NCBI RefSeq assembly: GCF_000196515.1
Contig: NC_014248.1
Coordinates: forward strand, 3,352,001-3,416,000
Source: 'Nostoc azollae' 0708
GTDB taxonomy: Bacteria; Cyanobacteriota; Cyanobacteriia; Cyanobacteriales; Nostocaceae
Reading direction: 5' to 3'
DNA length: 64,000 bases
The translations under genes and the position numbers were made by a program. Positions within the stretch are counted from its first letter, which is position 1; each line of letters starts with the position of its first letter. Shown piece after piece: positions 1-10,155 of the stretch. The notes beneath the pieces are model-generated. The model did not search any database, had not been told where the DNA came from, and worked only from the letters and a program-made list of their open reading frames with translations.

Positions 1-697
1 TCATAACCTTCAGGCTGATGTGGTTCTGGTGGCAAAGGAAGTCTTACTTCTTCTACTAATTGATATGGGCGTTCATCTAGGCAGAGTGTAGGTTTTTTCG
101 GATCATATGGCTCATTGTACAAATCCAAAACATCTTCCATTCTTAACACATACTCTGGGTTAACTTCGGGAATACACTACTGTTCTTTTAACCACAGTTT
201 AATTTCATTTTTTTTAGAGTTTGGCGTATTGTTTCGTCTGAAATGGAATCTATGATACCAACCTTCACTAAATGCTCCGCTAATAATCGCATTGTCCAAC
301 ACACTCTTCCTTCTGGCGGATTAGAACAAGCAGTCGCAATCAAAAATGCTTCTTGTTTTTCATCTAATTTTTTGGGTTTTGGTGGATTTTCCCCATCCTT
401 TAAAGCAAACTCTAATCCACCAATCACAAAGTTTTCTCTTGTCCTTTCCACCGTGGCAACATGAACTCGAACTGCGGCAGCGCCGTGTCCGTTTCTCCCT
501 CAGATGCCATTCAAAGAATGTTTGCACGGGTTATACTTCTTGCTTTGTGCTTTCCTTTTTTGAGGATTGCTTGCAGTTGTAAAACTTCCTCTTCGCTTAA
601 ATTTACAACATACTTTTTTACCATGGTCAACCCCTTTTCTGACTAGTTTATCAATTAGAGGGGCTTACCAAGCAACATTGCCTTGGTCGACTACTAG
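1..697 (-). mobile_element. IS630-family element, copy 1, truncated by the window edge
   Basis: This is the transposase 5' half and right end of an IS630-like element read on the minus strand. It is nearly identical to 62870-63558, with scattered substitutions. The N-terminal piece begins near 625 (MVKKYVVNLSEEE) and shifts frame near 470. The next piece, 188-451, carries the helix-turn-helix region (residues like [20 protein letters not shown]). The right end carries TTGCTTGG and CCAAGGCAATGTTG, matching the terminal inverted repeat of copy 2. Shared sequence stops at GACTACTAG (about 698), after which ISKra4-type coding sequence starts. The catalytic DDE half lies outside the window. It is probably inactive because of the frameshift. 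Confidence 0.85.
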
Positions 698-698
698 G

Positions 699-1284
699 GG
701 GCAAACACTACAAGCAGGCTGGTACTGGCGAGACTATAAGACCCTTCGTCTACAAGGAATTTATGATGGCGCATTTTTTGATAATAACTAATCAATCATT
801 AGTTGATTATGTTAATAGCCAGTCTTTGGTTAACCCCCTTGTGTGTTTGGGGGATGGTCATGATGGAGTTTGGAATTTAGTTAAAGAGTTTGGAACTGAA
901 AAATTCAAACCTTTGGAAATTTTAGATTGGTATCACCTCAAAGAGAATCTTTATCAAATTAGTGGTTCTTTAAAGCGTCTCCAAGCTGTTGGGAGTTTAT
1001 TGTGGCAAGGTCAGATAGAGCCAATTCAACCTTTATTTAATAATTGTCGAGGCAAACAAGTTAAGAAGTGTTTCGACATAGGCGAAAAACATCCCACTGG
1101 CATTATTAACTACACCTACTACCAAGCTAAACAACTGTGTTCTATTGGTTCTGGATTTGTCGAATCTGCTATTAAACACATTGGAGCAAGGATTAAAATT
1201 TCTGGACCACAGTGGAATGTTGAAAGTGTCTACCAAATCCTTTCCCTTCCTTGTGCTTATCTCAATGGTTTGCTTCCTATTTGA
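699..1284 (+). pseudogene. ISKra4-family transposase remnant
   Basis: This is the C-terminal half of an ISKra4-type transposase, recognised from the block CLGDGHDGVWNLVKEFG, then ILDWYHLKENLY, and the closing GSGFVESAIKHIGARIKISG. The part before 760 (WRDYKTLRLQGIYDGAFFDNN) is in one frame. A one-base shift near 790 moves the rest to another, so the reading frame is broken. The 5' half is missing because IS630 copy 1 abuts it at 698, and the upstream half would lie beyond the left edge. It is a dead, nested element. Confidence 0.8.
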
Positions 1285-1657
1285 GTCTTTCTGCTAAAAC
1301 TCTATCCTCCCAGATGCTATTAGGCAATTAATAAACACTATAAGTCGGTTTAATTTTAAATTAAGTAGAAACTACCCAGCATTAAATTGAGAAGCTTATG
1401 TTTGTACTCCTGAATTTTACCCAAAACTTGATTCAAGTTGGCAAGCATTGGCGATAGAGTTTGTAGAAGACTATGATGGTATCGAACTTGTTGAAAGAAA
1501 TTATAAAACCTGCAAATAAACAAGACATCATGCAACAAATTTTGATAAAACCTGTCTAAATATCCGGTGCATACAAATGACTCAACAATTAGGTTTGTAT
1601 TTCAATAGATACAAAAACAGCAATATTTAGTTTAAAGTAATTTAACTTATACTTGAT
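1285..1657. other. Spacer with an unidentified coding remnant
   Basis: There is no intact gene here. At 1391-1519 on the plus strand a short open stretch reads like real protein (PEFYPKLDSSWQALAIEF, then VEDYDGIELVERNYKTC) and is closed by TAA. A TGA precedes it and it has no start. I do not recognise the family. It is probably the tail of a lost gene. The rest of the spacer is AT-rich with nothing I can name; it includes the leader of the cytochrome gene. Confidence 0.35.
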
Positions 1658-2194
1658 ATGTTTAAACTAAAATCATCCCATCAACGAATGAAACGCCAAC
1701 TGCTGATTGTCATGCTGGTGATTTTCGCTTGGAGTGTAGCTATAGGATTTATACTAGGTTTAGCCACCACCAGTGTTCACGCCGCTAACCCCACCCCCTC
1801 AGTTGGCACCGTTGACGTAGTACCCGCACAATACCAATTAGGGCAAGAATTATATATAGAAAATTGCTCAACCTGTCACATTGCTTTACCACCAGCGGTA
1901 TTTCCCACCCAAACTTGGAAGAATCTTGTGGAAGACTCCCAGCACTATGGCGCACAGATTAAGCCGTTGGTCGATCCACAACGCATCTTGGTGTGGAAAT
2001 ATATTTCTACTTTCTCCCGTGTGCAGCGTCAAGATGAAGCAATACCCTATCGCCTCAATAGATCCCGTTATTTCCAAGCCTTACATCCTGGTGTCAAATT
2101 ACCAGAACCTATAAACATCGGCAGTTGTGTCAGTTGTCATCCTGGTGCAAGTAAGTATAATTTCCGCAGCCTGACACTAGAATGGGAGAAATAA
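1658..2194 (+). CDS. Diheme cytochrome c, exported
   Basis: This 178-residue protein has two c-type heme sites, CSTCH (residues 70-74) and CVSCH (157-161). A membrane or signal segment spans about 15-42 and ends in a plausible cleavage motif SVHAA. The protein therefore acts on the lumenal or periplasmic side as an electron carrier. Spacing and size fit the cyanobacterial diheme cytochrome c family (DHC type); its partner is unknown. An alternative start at 1688 (MKRQLLIV) gives a more typical signal peptide and may be the true one. It stands alone, 268 bp ahead of secA, and the frame is intact. The spacer behind it has a GCTCCCCT-type short repeat at about 2211-2233. Confidence 0.8.
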   Translation: MFKLKSSHQRMKRQLLIVMLVIFAWSVAIGFILGLATTSVHAANPTPSVGTVDVVPAQYQLGQELYIENCSTCHIALPPAVFPTQTWKNLVEDSQHYGAQIKPLVDPQRILVWKYISTFSRVQRQDEAIPYRLNRSRYFQALHPGVKLPEPINIGSCVSCHPGASKYNFRSLTLEWEK

Positions 2195-2462
2195 ATTCGT
2201 AATTCTCGCCCCTGCTCCCCTGCTCCCCTGCGCTATCTGGTGGCAGAATTATACTATGAAGGAGTTTAAATATTAAGATAAGAATTAAAACCAATCGTCA
2301 TAACAAGGTGATTGGGATTTTTTCATTTGGTTTTTGAGTAAATTCTCATTTCCTAGCCATCTATAACCAAAACGGCTGGGTTGTGTTAAGTGTCTATAAT
2401 TATATAGCTATTAGCTAAAACCTTTAATTTCCATCCCCCTTGATTTAGTTCCATAAACTGCC

Positions 2463-5255
2463 ATGCTAAAACTCTTGTTGGGCGATCCCAACGCTCGTAA
2501 ACTTAAAAAATACCAACCTTACATTACAGAAATTAACCTGTTAGAGGAAGAAATTAAAGCACTTTCTGATGATGAGTTAAAAGGTAAAACTGCCGAATTT
2601 AGACAGCGATTAGCTAAGGGTGAAACTCTGGATGATATTTTGCCTGAGGCTTTTGCTGTTGTGCGGGAATCAGGAAGGCGTGTGTTAGGGTTGCGACACT
2701 TTGATGTGCAATTATTAGGTGGGGTGATTCTCCACTCTGGGCAAATTGCGGAAATGAAAACTGGTGAAGGTAAAACCTTGGTGGCTACCTTACCGAGTTA
2801 TTTAAATGCCCTGACAGGTCAAGGTGTTCACGTTATTACTGTTAATGATTACCTGGCACGTCGGGACGCTGAATGGATGGGTCAGGTACATCGGTTCTTG
2901 GGTTTAAGTGTGGGGCTGATTCAAGCTACTATGAACCCGACGGAACGGAAGAAAAACTATGACTGTGATATTACTTATGTAACTAACAGTGAGATCGGTT
3001 TTGATTACCTGCGGGATAATATGGCTACCTCTATGCCTGAGGTGGTGCAACGCCCGTTTAATTATTGTGTTATTGACGAAGTAGATTCAATTTTAGTTGA
3101 TGAAGCTCGGACACCGTTGATTATTTCTGGTCAGGTGGAAAGACCGACAGAAAAATATTTGCAAGCGGCGGAAATTGCTTTTACTCTGCAAAAAGATGAA
3201 CATTATGATGTTAATGAGAAGGATCGTAACGTTATTTTAACTGATGAGGGTTTTGCAGAAGCGGAAAGTCTGTTGGGTGTGACAGATTTGTTTGATCCTG
3301 AAAATCCTTGGGCGCATTTTGTCTTTAATGCGATTAAGGCTAAGGAATTGTTTCTCAAGGATGTGAATTATATTGTCCGCAATGATGAAGTTGTGATTGT
3401 GGATGAATTTACGGGTCGGGTACTACCGGGACGACGCTGGAGTGATGGTTTACACCAGGCCATTGAGGCGAAGGAACACGTAGAAATTCAGCCTGAGACC
3501 CAAACTTTGGCAACTATTACTTATCAAAACTTGTTTTTGCTTTATCCCAAGTTGGGGGGGATGACGGGAACTGCAAAAACGGAAGAGGTAGAGTTTGAGA
3601 AGATTTACAAACTGGAAGTTACTGTTATTCCCACGAATCGGATTAGAAGACGGGAAGATTTGTCGGATATGGTGTTTAAGACTGAACCAGGAAAATGGCG
3701 GGCGATCGCAAAAGAATGTGCGGAAATGTACGAAAATGGTAGACCTGTGTTAGTGGGTACAACCAGTGTAGAAAAATCTGAACTCCTCAGCCGACTCCTG
3801 AAGGAAATAAATATTCCCCATGAGTTGCTTAATGCTAGACCGGAAAACGTAGAACGGGAAGCAGAGATTGTCGCCCAAGCGGGACGTAGGGGGGGTGTAA
3901 CTATTGCCACTAACATGGCGGGAAGGGGTACAGATATCATCCTGGGTGGTAACTCTGAGTATATGGCGCGGTTGAAGCTGCGGGAATATTTTATGCCCCG
4001 TATTGTCAGCCCAGAGGATGAAGATGTTTTTAGCATGCAAAGGGCTTCTGGACTACCTATGGCTGCTAGTGGTGGTGCTCAAGGCTTTGTTCCTGGTAAA
4101 AAGGTGAAGACTTGGCGGGCTTCCCCGGAAGTTTTCCCAACCCAGCTATCGAAGGAAACAGAACAACTTTTAAAAGAAGCGGTGGAGGTAGCAGTAAAAG
4201 CTTATGGCAGTCGGAGTTTACCAGAATTAGAAGCGGAAGATAAGGTAGCTGTGGCGGCGGAAAAAGCACCTACGGACGACCCTGTAATTCAGAAATTGCG
4301 AGAAGCTTACCAGCGTATTAAGCATGAGTATGAAGAATTCACCAGCAGTGAACACGATGATGTGGTAAGTAGAGGCGGACTGCACGTAATTGGCACAGAA
4401 CGCCATGAGTCACGGCGAATTGATAACCAGTTGCGTGGACGGGCGGGAAGACAAGGTGACCCTGGGACGACAAGATTTTTCCTCAGTTTAGAGGATAACC
4501 TATTGCGGATCTTTGGGGGCGATCGCGTAGCCGGCTTGATGAATGCTTTCCAAGTAGAAGAAGATATGCCTATTGAATCAGGTATGTTAACTCGCAGCTT
4601 AGAAGGCGCACAGAAAAAAGTTGAAACCTATTACTACGACATCCGAAAACAGGTATTTGAGTATGACGAGGTGATGAATAACCAACGTCGTGCCATCTAT
4701 GCAGAACGTCGACGGGTGTTGGAAGGTCAAGATTTGAAGGAACAGGTAATTAAGTACGCTGAAAAAACGATGGACGACATCGTTAATTATTACATTAACC
4801 CTGATTTGCCTTCAGAAGAATGGGAATTGGAAAAATTGGTGGAAAAAGTTAAGGAGTTTGTTTACCTGTTGGCTGATATGCAAGCCAGTCAGTTGGAGGA
4901 TATGGGAGTATCAGAAATTAAGGCTTTCCTCCATGAACAAGCGCGTATTGCTTATGATATGAAGGAAGCGCAAATTGACCAAATTCAACCAGGTTTGATG
5001 CGACAAGCAGAACGGTTCTTTATTCTCCAACGCATAGATACTTTGTGGCGGGAACATCTGCAACAAATGGATGCTTTGCGGGAGTCTGTTGGCTTGCGTG
5101 GTTATGGTCAAAAAGACCCTCTGATTGAGTATAAGAGTGAGGGTTATGAATTGTTCTTGGATATGATGGTGAATATCCGCCGTGATGTGGTTTATTCGCT
5201 GTTTATGTTCCAGCCACAGCCACAGCCTACTGTGCAGACTTCTGAGATAGTTTAA
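2463..5255 (+). CDS. secA: Preprotein translocase ATPase SecA
   Basis: SecA is the motor ATPase that drives unfolded preproteins through SecYEG at the plasma and thylakoid membranes. The 930-residue frame is complete. Walker A is MKTGEGKT (98-105) and the DEAD-type Walker B stretch is [15 protein letters not shown] (204-218). NBD2 carries [13 protein letters not shown] (near 482-494) and the arginine-finger region [12 protein letters not shown]. The cyanobacterial insert of about 100 residues after NBD2 motif GTDI is present (about 520-625). The C-terminus ends in a QPQPQP-rich tail without the zinc-binding cysteine motif, as is usual in cyanobacteria. A HIP1 octamer lies inside the gene near 3703. 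It is monocistronic, followed by a strong terminator. Confidence 0.98.
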   Translation: MLKLLLGDPNARKLKKYQPYITEINLLEEEIKALSDDELKGKTAEFRQRLAKGETLDDILPEAFAVVRESGRRVLGLRHFDVQLLGGVILHSGQIAEMKTGEGKTLVATLPSYLNALTGQGVHVITVNDYLARRDAEWMGQVHRFLGLSVGLIQATMNPTERKKNYDCDITYVTNSEIGFDYLRDNMATSMPEVVQRPFNYCVIDEVDSILVDEARTPLIISGQVERPTEKYLQAAEIAFTLQKDEHYDVNEKDRNVILTDEGFAEAESLLGVTDLFDPENPWAHFVFNAIKAKELFLKDVNYIVRNDEVVIVDEFTGRVLPGRRWSDGLHQAIEAKEHVEIQPETQTLATITYQNLFLLYPKLGGMTGTAKTEEVEFEKIYKLEVTVIPTNRIRRREDLSDMVFKTEPGKWRAIAKECAEMYENGRPVLVGTTSVEKSELLSRLLKEINIPHELLNARPENVEREAEIVAQAGRRGGVTIATNMAGRGTDIILGGNSEYMARLKLREYFMPRIVSPEDEDVFSMQRASGLPMAASGGAQGFVPGKKVKTWRASPEVFPTQLSKETEQLLKEAVEVAVKAYGSRSLPELEAEDKVAVAAEKAPTDDPVIQKLREAYQRIKHEYEEFTSSEHDDVVSRGGLHVIGTERHESRRIDNQLRGRAGRQGDPGTTRFFLSLEDNLLRIFGGDRVAGLMNAFQVEEDMPIESGMLTRSLEGAQKKVETYYYDIRKQVFEYDEVMNNQRRAIYAERRRVLEGQDLKEQVIKYAEKTMDDIVNYYINPDLPSEEWELEKLVEKVKEFVYLLADMQASQLEDMGVSEIKAFLHEQARIAYDMKEAQIDQIQPGLMRQAERFFILQRIDTLWREHLQQMDALRESVGLRGYGQKDPLIEYKSEGYELFLDMMVNIRRDVVYSLFMFQPQPQPTVQTSEIV

Positions 5256-5272
5256 GGGTTTTTTCCACCCAG

Positions 5273-5305
5273 AGACGCAGAGAATTTTTTCTGCGTCTTT
5301 TGTTT
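5273..5305 (+). terminator. Rho-independent terminator of secA
   Basis: The inverted repeat AGACGCAGA / TCTGCGTCT has a short AT loop and is followed by TTTTGTTTT. It begins 18 bp after the secA stop codon. Confidence 0.8.
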
Positions 5306-5338
5306 TATTAGAAATACACATATTCCCATATTCCCACT

Positions 5339-5545
5339 AATATTTTCTATCCAGTCAATGATCCTAAGTCAATACAAGGTAATATTGATAATTTGGATTT
5401 AGAAGATAAAAGAATAATTTATAGTCGCGGATTTAAAGATTATACAAAATCCTTAGAGGCTATTGGATTGCAAAGTGCAGGTTATCATAGGTTAGCTGTT
5501 AATAAATGTGGATAAATCTTTGGAAGTTATTTTCCTATTTACTAA
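5339..5545 (+). pseudogene. Probable CD-NTase (SMODS) C-terminal remnant
   Basis: An open stretch without start runs to Y-H-R-L-A-V-N-K, then an in-frame TAA at 5513, and continues in the same frame as IFGSYFPIY to a second TAA. The ending resembles the W-x-x-IFG-x-x-FP tail of SMODS-type cyclic-oligonucleotide synthases. It sits 35 bp ahead of an S-4TM effector remnant, the partner with which such synthases are encoded. The catalytic N-terminal domain (GS...DxD) is absent, so only the last ~65 residues remain. The family assignment is inference from tail pattern and neighbour; no catalytic motif is visible. Confidence 0.5.
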
Positions 5546-5580
5546 GTAAAAATTAGCTAATAACTATTCACCAGATACTC

Positions 5581-6294
5581 ATGAACCATATACCTCAAGA
5601 ACAAGATAGACAACTTCAGTTAGAACGTTTAGCCGCACAGCGTCAGCTTTACTCTGATGCTAAGAATATCCAAAACATCAGTGTATCCTATCTGTAATTC
5701 TATGGTCTATTTTGGTTGAAATTTTTCCTGGTTTACAAATTTCTGCTGCTTTATGGGGATTGTCTGTAAGATTATTTATTAGAACAAGCTATTCTCAGTC
5801 ATTTACAAAAATCCCTACAGGAAAAAGCAGCGAAGATATAACAATTCTTTCATTGCAATATTTATTTTTGAATTAGATTAGTCACAATTATGCTCTGGTA
5901 GTCGTCCTGAGCCAGAATTCATTATTAATGGTGCTCCATATAGAAAAGAAGATCCAAATTACTTAGATTTAAAAGACTGGTATCCCGTTAGTGTTGACCA
6001 ATTACTTATCCATGAAGCACGTTTGATTTGTCAACTATCTAATATTTGGTGGGATGCTAAACAAAAGCGTCGTTATCTCCATTGTATACTTATTGGATTA
6101 GTAGCAATTGTAATAAATAATTGTCTTTCTAGTAGGTTTAATTGGAGGGTTAACTTTAGGAAAGTTCGTATTGGATATTGTAACTCCGCTACTACCAGCA
6201 TTTATTTTTGCAATACGTCAATATATATATTGAAAATAAGCAAGCTGCAAATAGGCTAGATAATTCCAGAGAAAATTCTGAGAATATATGGTAG
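5581..6294 (+). pseudogene. S-4TM-type putative pore-forming effector, decayed
   Basis: The N-terminus (MNHIPQEQDRQLQLERLAAQ, then RQLYSDAKNIQ) is followed by hydrophobic stretches and PEPEFIINGAPYRKEDPNY, DLKDWYPVSVDQL, and SNIWWDAKQKRR. Two further membrane segments follow in shifted frames (LIGLVAIV, then LIGGLTLGKFVLDIVTPLLPAF), and the end is ENKQAANRLD...ENIW. This is the layout of the four-TM effector associated with SMODS/CD-NTase anti-phage (CBASS) loci. There it would permeabilise the membrane on sensing a cyclic nucleotide. Several frameshifts and stops, including one after QNISVSYL, show that it is non-functional. The order synthase tail then effector supports an ancestral CBASS operon. 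Confidence 0.7.
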
Positions 6295-6385
6295 CAACTA
6301 ACAATTAGACCTGTCAGGAAAATTAACTTGGAGTGAAAAAAATGGTAGAAGGGAATTTTGAGGGTGTACCAAAAGGAAAAATCCA

Positions 6386-6836
6386 CTAAATTAACTATAT
6401 TCAAGAACATTCACATCCTACAGAACAAATACTGGGAATAACTAAGCATGAGTTTCAAGACTTGTTAGCCCGAGGTGAAATGTAGCATAAAAAACTTCAA
6501 GGTGACATAGAAAGTAAAAAGATAGGTATAAATCAGAAAGGAGCAGGGGGGAAAGGGAAACTAGAGATAAAACAACAGGTATGTCTATCATTATTCTATT
6601 TGAGGGAAATACCAACATCTGAGGTTTTAGGTTTACATTTCGGTATATGGAAAAAGGAGGCAAAGGACACATTTTATTACTGGCTAAAGATATTACGGAA
6701 TGTTTTCCCTCCTAGTCTCCTTGAACAGGTAAAAAAACATGATAGCGATTATGCCATGGCGACTCAGGATAAAAGGCAGGAAACAAAGAGTTTTCCACCA
6801 AGGGTATTTTCGTTGAATAGGTCATTAGACTTGTAA
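6386..6836 (+). pseudogene. Transposase N-terminal fragment (HTH_Tnp_4 type)
   Basis: The stretch LNYIQEHSHPTEQILGITK ... SLFYLREIPTSEVLGLHFGI ... ANDT-like DTFYYWLKILRNVFPPSLLEQV matches the N-terminal helix-turn-helix part of IS5-superfamily transposases common in cyanobacteria. A stop interrupts it at 6483 (GEM*). The DDE catalytic half is missing: the frame ends at 6836 in unrelated sequence after MATQDKRQETKSFPPR. No terminal repeats were found. It is a dead fragment. Confidence 0.6.
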
Positions 6837-7158
6837 AAATATTCCGGGTACCTCAACAAAGATTTCCCCTGGATTGCCCAATTTACTCACAAGTAATTCT
6901 TACTAACTATTTGTGGTTTAGTCATATTAGGAATTGGTTAATTAGTTTTGCCCATTTCATAAATGTTATGGATGTGAGGTCAGTTATGAATTAGTCATTA
7001 ACATCTTCATGGATAGGAACTATCCGTAACTATTCCCAACCCTGATTCTTTCGTTGGCTATTTTCTCATCTTAATACTATGGAAAGCCATACACAGACTC
7101 CTTTCTAAATTTCCGGACCTCTCTATTCCCTATAATCAAAGAGAGGAGTGTTAGTTAA
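6837..7158. other. Intergenic, nothing recognised
   Basis: About 320 bp of AT-rich sequence ahead of the hpnH remnant. I see no coding pattern, hairpin or repeat that I can support. It may include the original hpnH leader; a weak AGAGAGGAG purine stretch sits about 10 bp before the ATG at 7159. Confidence 0.4.
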
Positions 7159-7632
7159 ATGGCGATTAATCTACAACAAGCAATTGATATTGGAAAGTAT
7201 TTAGTTACGCAGGGTCTACTAGGACGTAAACACTTTCCCCTCGTATTAATTTTAGAATCTCTTTTCCGTTGTAACTTAGATTATACAGGTTGTAGAAGAA
7301 TCCAGTATACTACAGAAACTCTTAAACGAAACCTCACCCCAGAACAGTGCTTTGCAGCTGTAGAAGAATACGGCACACCTGTGATTTCCATTCCTGGAGG
7401 AGAACCACTATTACATCCTCAAATTGATGAAATCTTTAAAGGTTTAGTGGAACGCAAGAAATATGTTTACTTATGTACCAATGGATTGTTATTAGGAAAA
7501 AGTCTCCATAAATTTCAACCATCTCCTTATCTAAGTTTCAGCGTTCATTGTATCAAATCTATTGAAAATCCAACCGCTAAACTTTGGTTGTCCTTTTTGA
7601 GGAATTACAATATCGTAGGAGTTACGCATTGA
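7159..7632 (+). pseudogene. hpnH: Adenosyl-hopene transferase HpnH, truncated
   Basis: HpnH is a radical-SAM enzyme that adds adenosine to diploptene at the start of C35 hopanoid side-chain synthesis. The N-terminal ~130 residues are clear: LQQAIDIGKYLVTQGLLGRK, FPLVLILE, and ISIPGGEPLLHPQIDEI. Two faults are visible. First, the iron-sulfur motif CxxxCxxC reads CNLDYTGC, with the middle cysteine replaced by tyrosine. Second, the protein leaves the family after FSVH (about 7554) and ends in foreign sequence beside an IS701-like element, about 157 of the usual ~340 residues. It should be inactive. Confidence 0.8.
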
Positions 7633-8773
7633 CAAAAAAACTCATCCAGGGGTATTAAGCAGCACCAGCATTGGTAAGATTTTCCACAATGTAGTCGCGC
7701 ACAACTGAAGTGAATAAGTTCCTTTGCAATTCATACCAATTAGAAATTATGTTTTCAGAGTACATTTTTTCTAAACAAACAAATCCTTGAAGTGAACAAA
7801 ACATCTGTGTTTTAATTCCTTGGCTATCTCTAACCATAAATCGACAAATTCCACATACTTGTTTGATGGCTCTATGAAAACTTTTAATCCCCCAATGAGT
7901 ATCATCAATTGTCACAAATTCATCTTTGGTGATTTGATTGAGAGCTTCTTCATCTGGTACATACACTATATAGTCTCTATAATCTTCTTTCTTGAACTCT
8001 TGCCTAAAAAATTTAATCAATCCAAATGCTCTCAAATGAGTTATCAAACCTTTATCGGGAATTTGTAAACTCCTTAATAGACAGTACTTTTCCAGTTTAT
8101 TTCCAGTTTACTTGATACGGTTATTTTTTTCTAAATCCCAAACAGAAAACCCAATTTCTGGTTTTTCAAGAATTTTAAGCTTTCTACCCCTGAATACCAA
8201 CTGTCTCCTGTAACTATTCTTGGTTTTACACCCTAATCAATCACTTCCTTGAGCATTTCCTGAAAATAATCGTTCTTCGTCTTTCCCTCCTTCTTCTCGT
8301 ATATTCTGTAATTTATTGGTACTGAATTTTCATACACATCACTTTAGTACAGTGTGATTAAATTTATTATTTCTTTGATGCTCTTATGATATTTCCTAGA
8401 CCAAACATAACTGATTAATTCTGAATTTTTGTGTCATTATACAATTTTTATACTACTGTGTCATCCACACTTAAAATCCCTCCTACTATATTTATGATTT
8501 TCTTTACTGTATGGAATAAATCTTTCGGTTCCTATCTCTCTCTGAGCAATAATTTATTTACACTGTCATGTGAAACGTTTTCCAATATCTCTGCCAATCT
8601 ACAACATCCCCCATGCTTTGGTTCTGATAGTAACAACACAGTGTAATGTTCCAGATTGCATTCTGCTGTAGAAGGTTTGATTATTTCTCTAATTCTCCCA
8701 TACCTGCTAAGTAAATGACATTTTTACCATTACACTATTTTGCTACTTTATCGATGCGCAAGTCCTATTGATA
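7611..8773 (-). mobile_element. Degenerate IS701/IS4-superfamily element
   Basis: Imperfect terminal inverted repeats bound the element: TAGGAGTTACGCATTGAC at the left and, reverse-complemented, TAGGACTTGCGCATCGATA at the right. The content is a minus-strand transposase in many pieces. The C-terminal piece at 7655-8047 is open (HRAIKQVCGICRFMVRDSQ, then NWYELQRNLFTSVVRDYI). Upstream, at 8400-8650, debris reads VSHDSVNKLLLRERY and, after stops, a GILSVDD-like segment. The element abuts the point where hpnH loses homology. Confidence 0.65.
7655..8047 (-). pseudogene. Transposase C-terminal fragment of the 7.6 kb element
   Basis: This 130-residue open piece holds the last catalytic region of a DDE transposase of the IS701/IS4 superfamily: DDTHWGIKSFHRAIKQVC, with the conserved glutamate position lost or shifted, then a hydrophobic FCSLQGFVCLEKM and the ending VVRDYIVENLTNAGAA. 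The N-terminal half, extending to about 8700, is broken by stops and frameshifts, so this cannot make a working enzyme. Confidence 0.6.
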
Positions 8774-8946
8774 TGGTTTTGATTCAAAATATCACTGTTT
8801 CCCCTGTTCCTAATCCTGTATGAATCGTGGTAGAATTCGTCCAATCAAACCTACACAATAAGCAGAAAAAAGTCAGATGTATATCGAACAAGAAAATACT
8901 CTGATGAGTATAAATCTGCCCTAACTAGATTGCTAAAAGATGGAGG

Positions 8947-9226
8947 TCAATCTATTAACGCAATGTATATATCATGAAGCCATACTGGTGCTGGTATAAT
9001 ATCAACGAAACTACTTTCTTCTAACCGTGTAAATGAATAACCAACAATTTCATTTTCTACTTCCAGAACTAACATAATTGCTTTTGGGTTGGTCATTTGT
9101 TCTTCAAATAAATTAAAAGGCCGTTGTTCGTGATTCTCAAATTCAACCAATCTGAGTGGATTAAAATCTTGATGTTGATGAACTAATTTGATAGCCTATT
9201 TTCTCATGCCTTGATGATCATTTATA
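8947..9226 (-). pseudogene. GNAT acetyltransferase remnant
   Basis: The minus strand reads AIKLVHQHQDFNPLRLVEFE, then EQMTNPKAIMLVLEVENEIVGYSFTRLEESSFVDI and APVWLHDIYI. This resembles the N-terminal half of a GNAT N-acetyltransferase (the beta strand EIVGYSFTR before the acetyl-CoA site). An in-frame stop (MRK*AIKL) lies upstream. The acetyl-CoA pyrophosphate loop (Q/RxxGxG/A) is missing because the frame ends right after LHDIYIALID. The substrate is unknown. Non-functional. Confidence 0.55.
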
Positions 9227-9409
9227 GTTGCCTGTCTAATTATAACGTTTATTTAATTTGTGCATTTTTCAATTTTTACTAATTCATTATGCGCTCAATA
9301 TTATTTATTCTACCATTAACACTAATTCAGGAAAGATCATAGAGACAATTTTTTTATTATCTTTATTTAAATTCCAGAAAATCGTAAACTCCCTCATTTA
9401 ATAAAAATA

Positions 9410-9576
9410 TACCTCTTACAAAATTGTTTCTTTGGTTATGATAGAGAGTCTTAGATTTTATGTATTTTTAGTGTTATTTGGCATCGCTAATTCAAACATA
9501 ACCGTGTAACTCTAATTTTTGGCTAAAACAAAGACACCCTCTCATTGTTACATAAAAGTAAATCTGCAAGAGGTAT
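9410..9576 (-). repeat. MITE copy A (about 167 bp)
   Basis: The reverse complement of this segment aligns along its full length with 11295-11459 and 36262-36430. Its ends are TACCTCTTACAAAATTG and CTGCAAGAGGTA, an imperfect inverted pair bounded by TA. It has no coding capacity of its own. It is inserted in the 3' part of a Uma2 gene, whose frame runs into it after EYWIIDVMNSKI. Confidence 0.85.
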
Positions 9577-10031
9577 GATACACAAATTTTAGAATTCATA
9601 ACATCAATAATCCAATATTCAGGGATTTCTCGATTAGCATATTCTGTACGTTTACGCCGATAATCAGTAGTTATAGAACCTTCGCTAACAAGTTCCACTA
9701 CTAATAATGGTGCTGTTTCTAAAACCTCAGGAAGGAGCATCAGGAGAATTTATCGGCATTCTTCACCCTGAATGACTATGATATCAGGAATACGACATTT
9801 GTTTGTAGTGGTTCTGACTCCAATAGTTCCTTGCCTAACTATCCAGTCTAAATCCAAACGTTTAATTTCTAAATAAAAGGCTATGTCAAGAAAGTTAACA
9901 ATATTATCATGTTTAAATACAGCAGGTGGCATTAATACTAACTCCCCATCAACTAATTCATACTTATTATCTGTACCATCATCGTAAGTTAGGTACTCTT
10001 CAAAATTCAGACGCTTTAAAGTTGTTTCCAT
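9577..10031 (-). pseudogene. Uma2-family (DUF820) putative endonuclease, broken
   Basis: This belongs to the large cyanobacterial Uma2/DUF820 family with a PD-(D/E)XK nuclease-like fold, of unknown biological role. The start METTLKRLNFEEYLTYDDG fits the family. Later landmarks are YELVDGELVLMPP, the catalytic-type IPDIIVI, and LVVELVSEGSITTDYRRKR...EYWIIDV. A frameshift near 9745 separates the halves and MITE copy A removes the C-terminus. An alternative in-frame start lies 17 codons upstream, at 10082. Confidence 0.75.
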
Positions 10032-10155
10032 AATGAATCTGTAACTAGATTTGGGGTTTATAACTATTCTATCGTTAACCAAAACTAGGAGCAGAAAGAA
10101 TAATCATTATGATTGGATATTTAGAATTGACAATATTGGACCATAGTTACATCAT

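Noticed and set aside
763-1284. An intact ISKra4 transposase
   Set aside because: The frame starts at an internal ATG after a frameshift and the N-terminal half is absent.
3605-4269. Long minus-strand frames inside secA
   Set aside because: They are antisense shadows of a complete SecA coding frame and show no family pattern.
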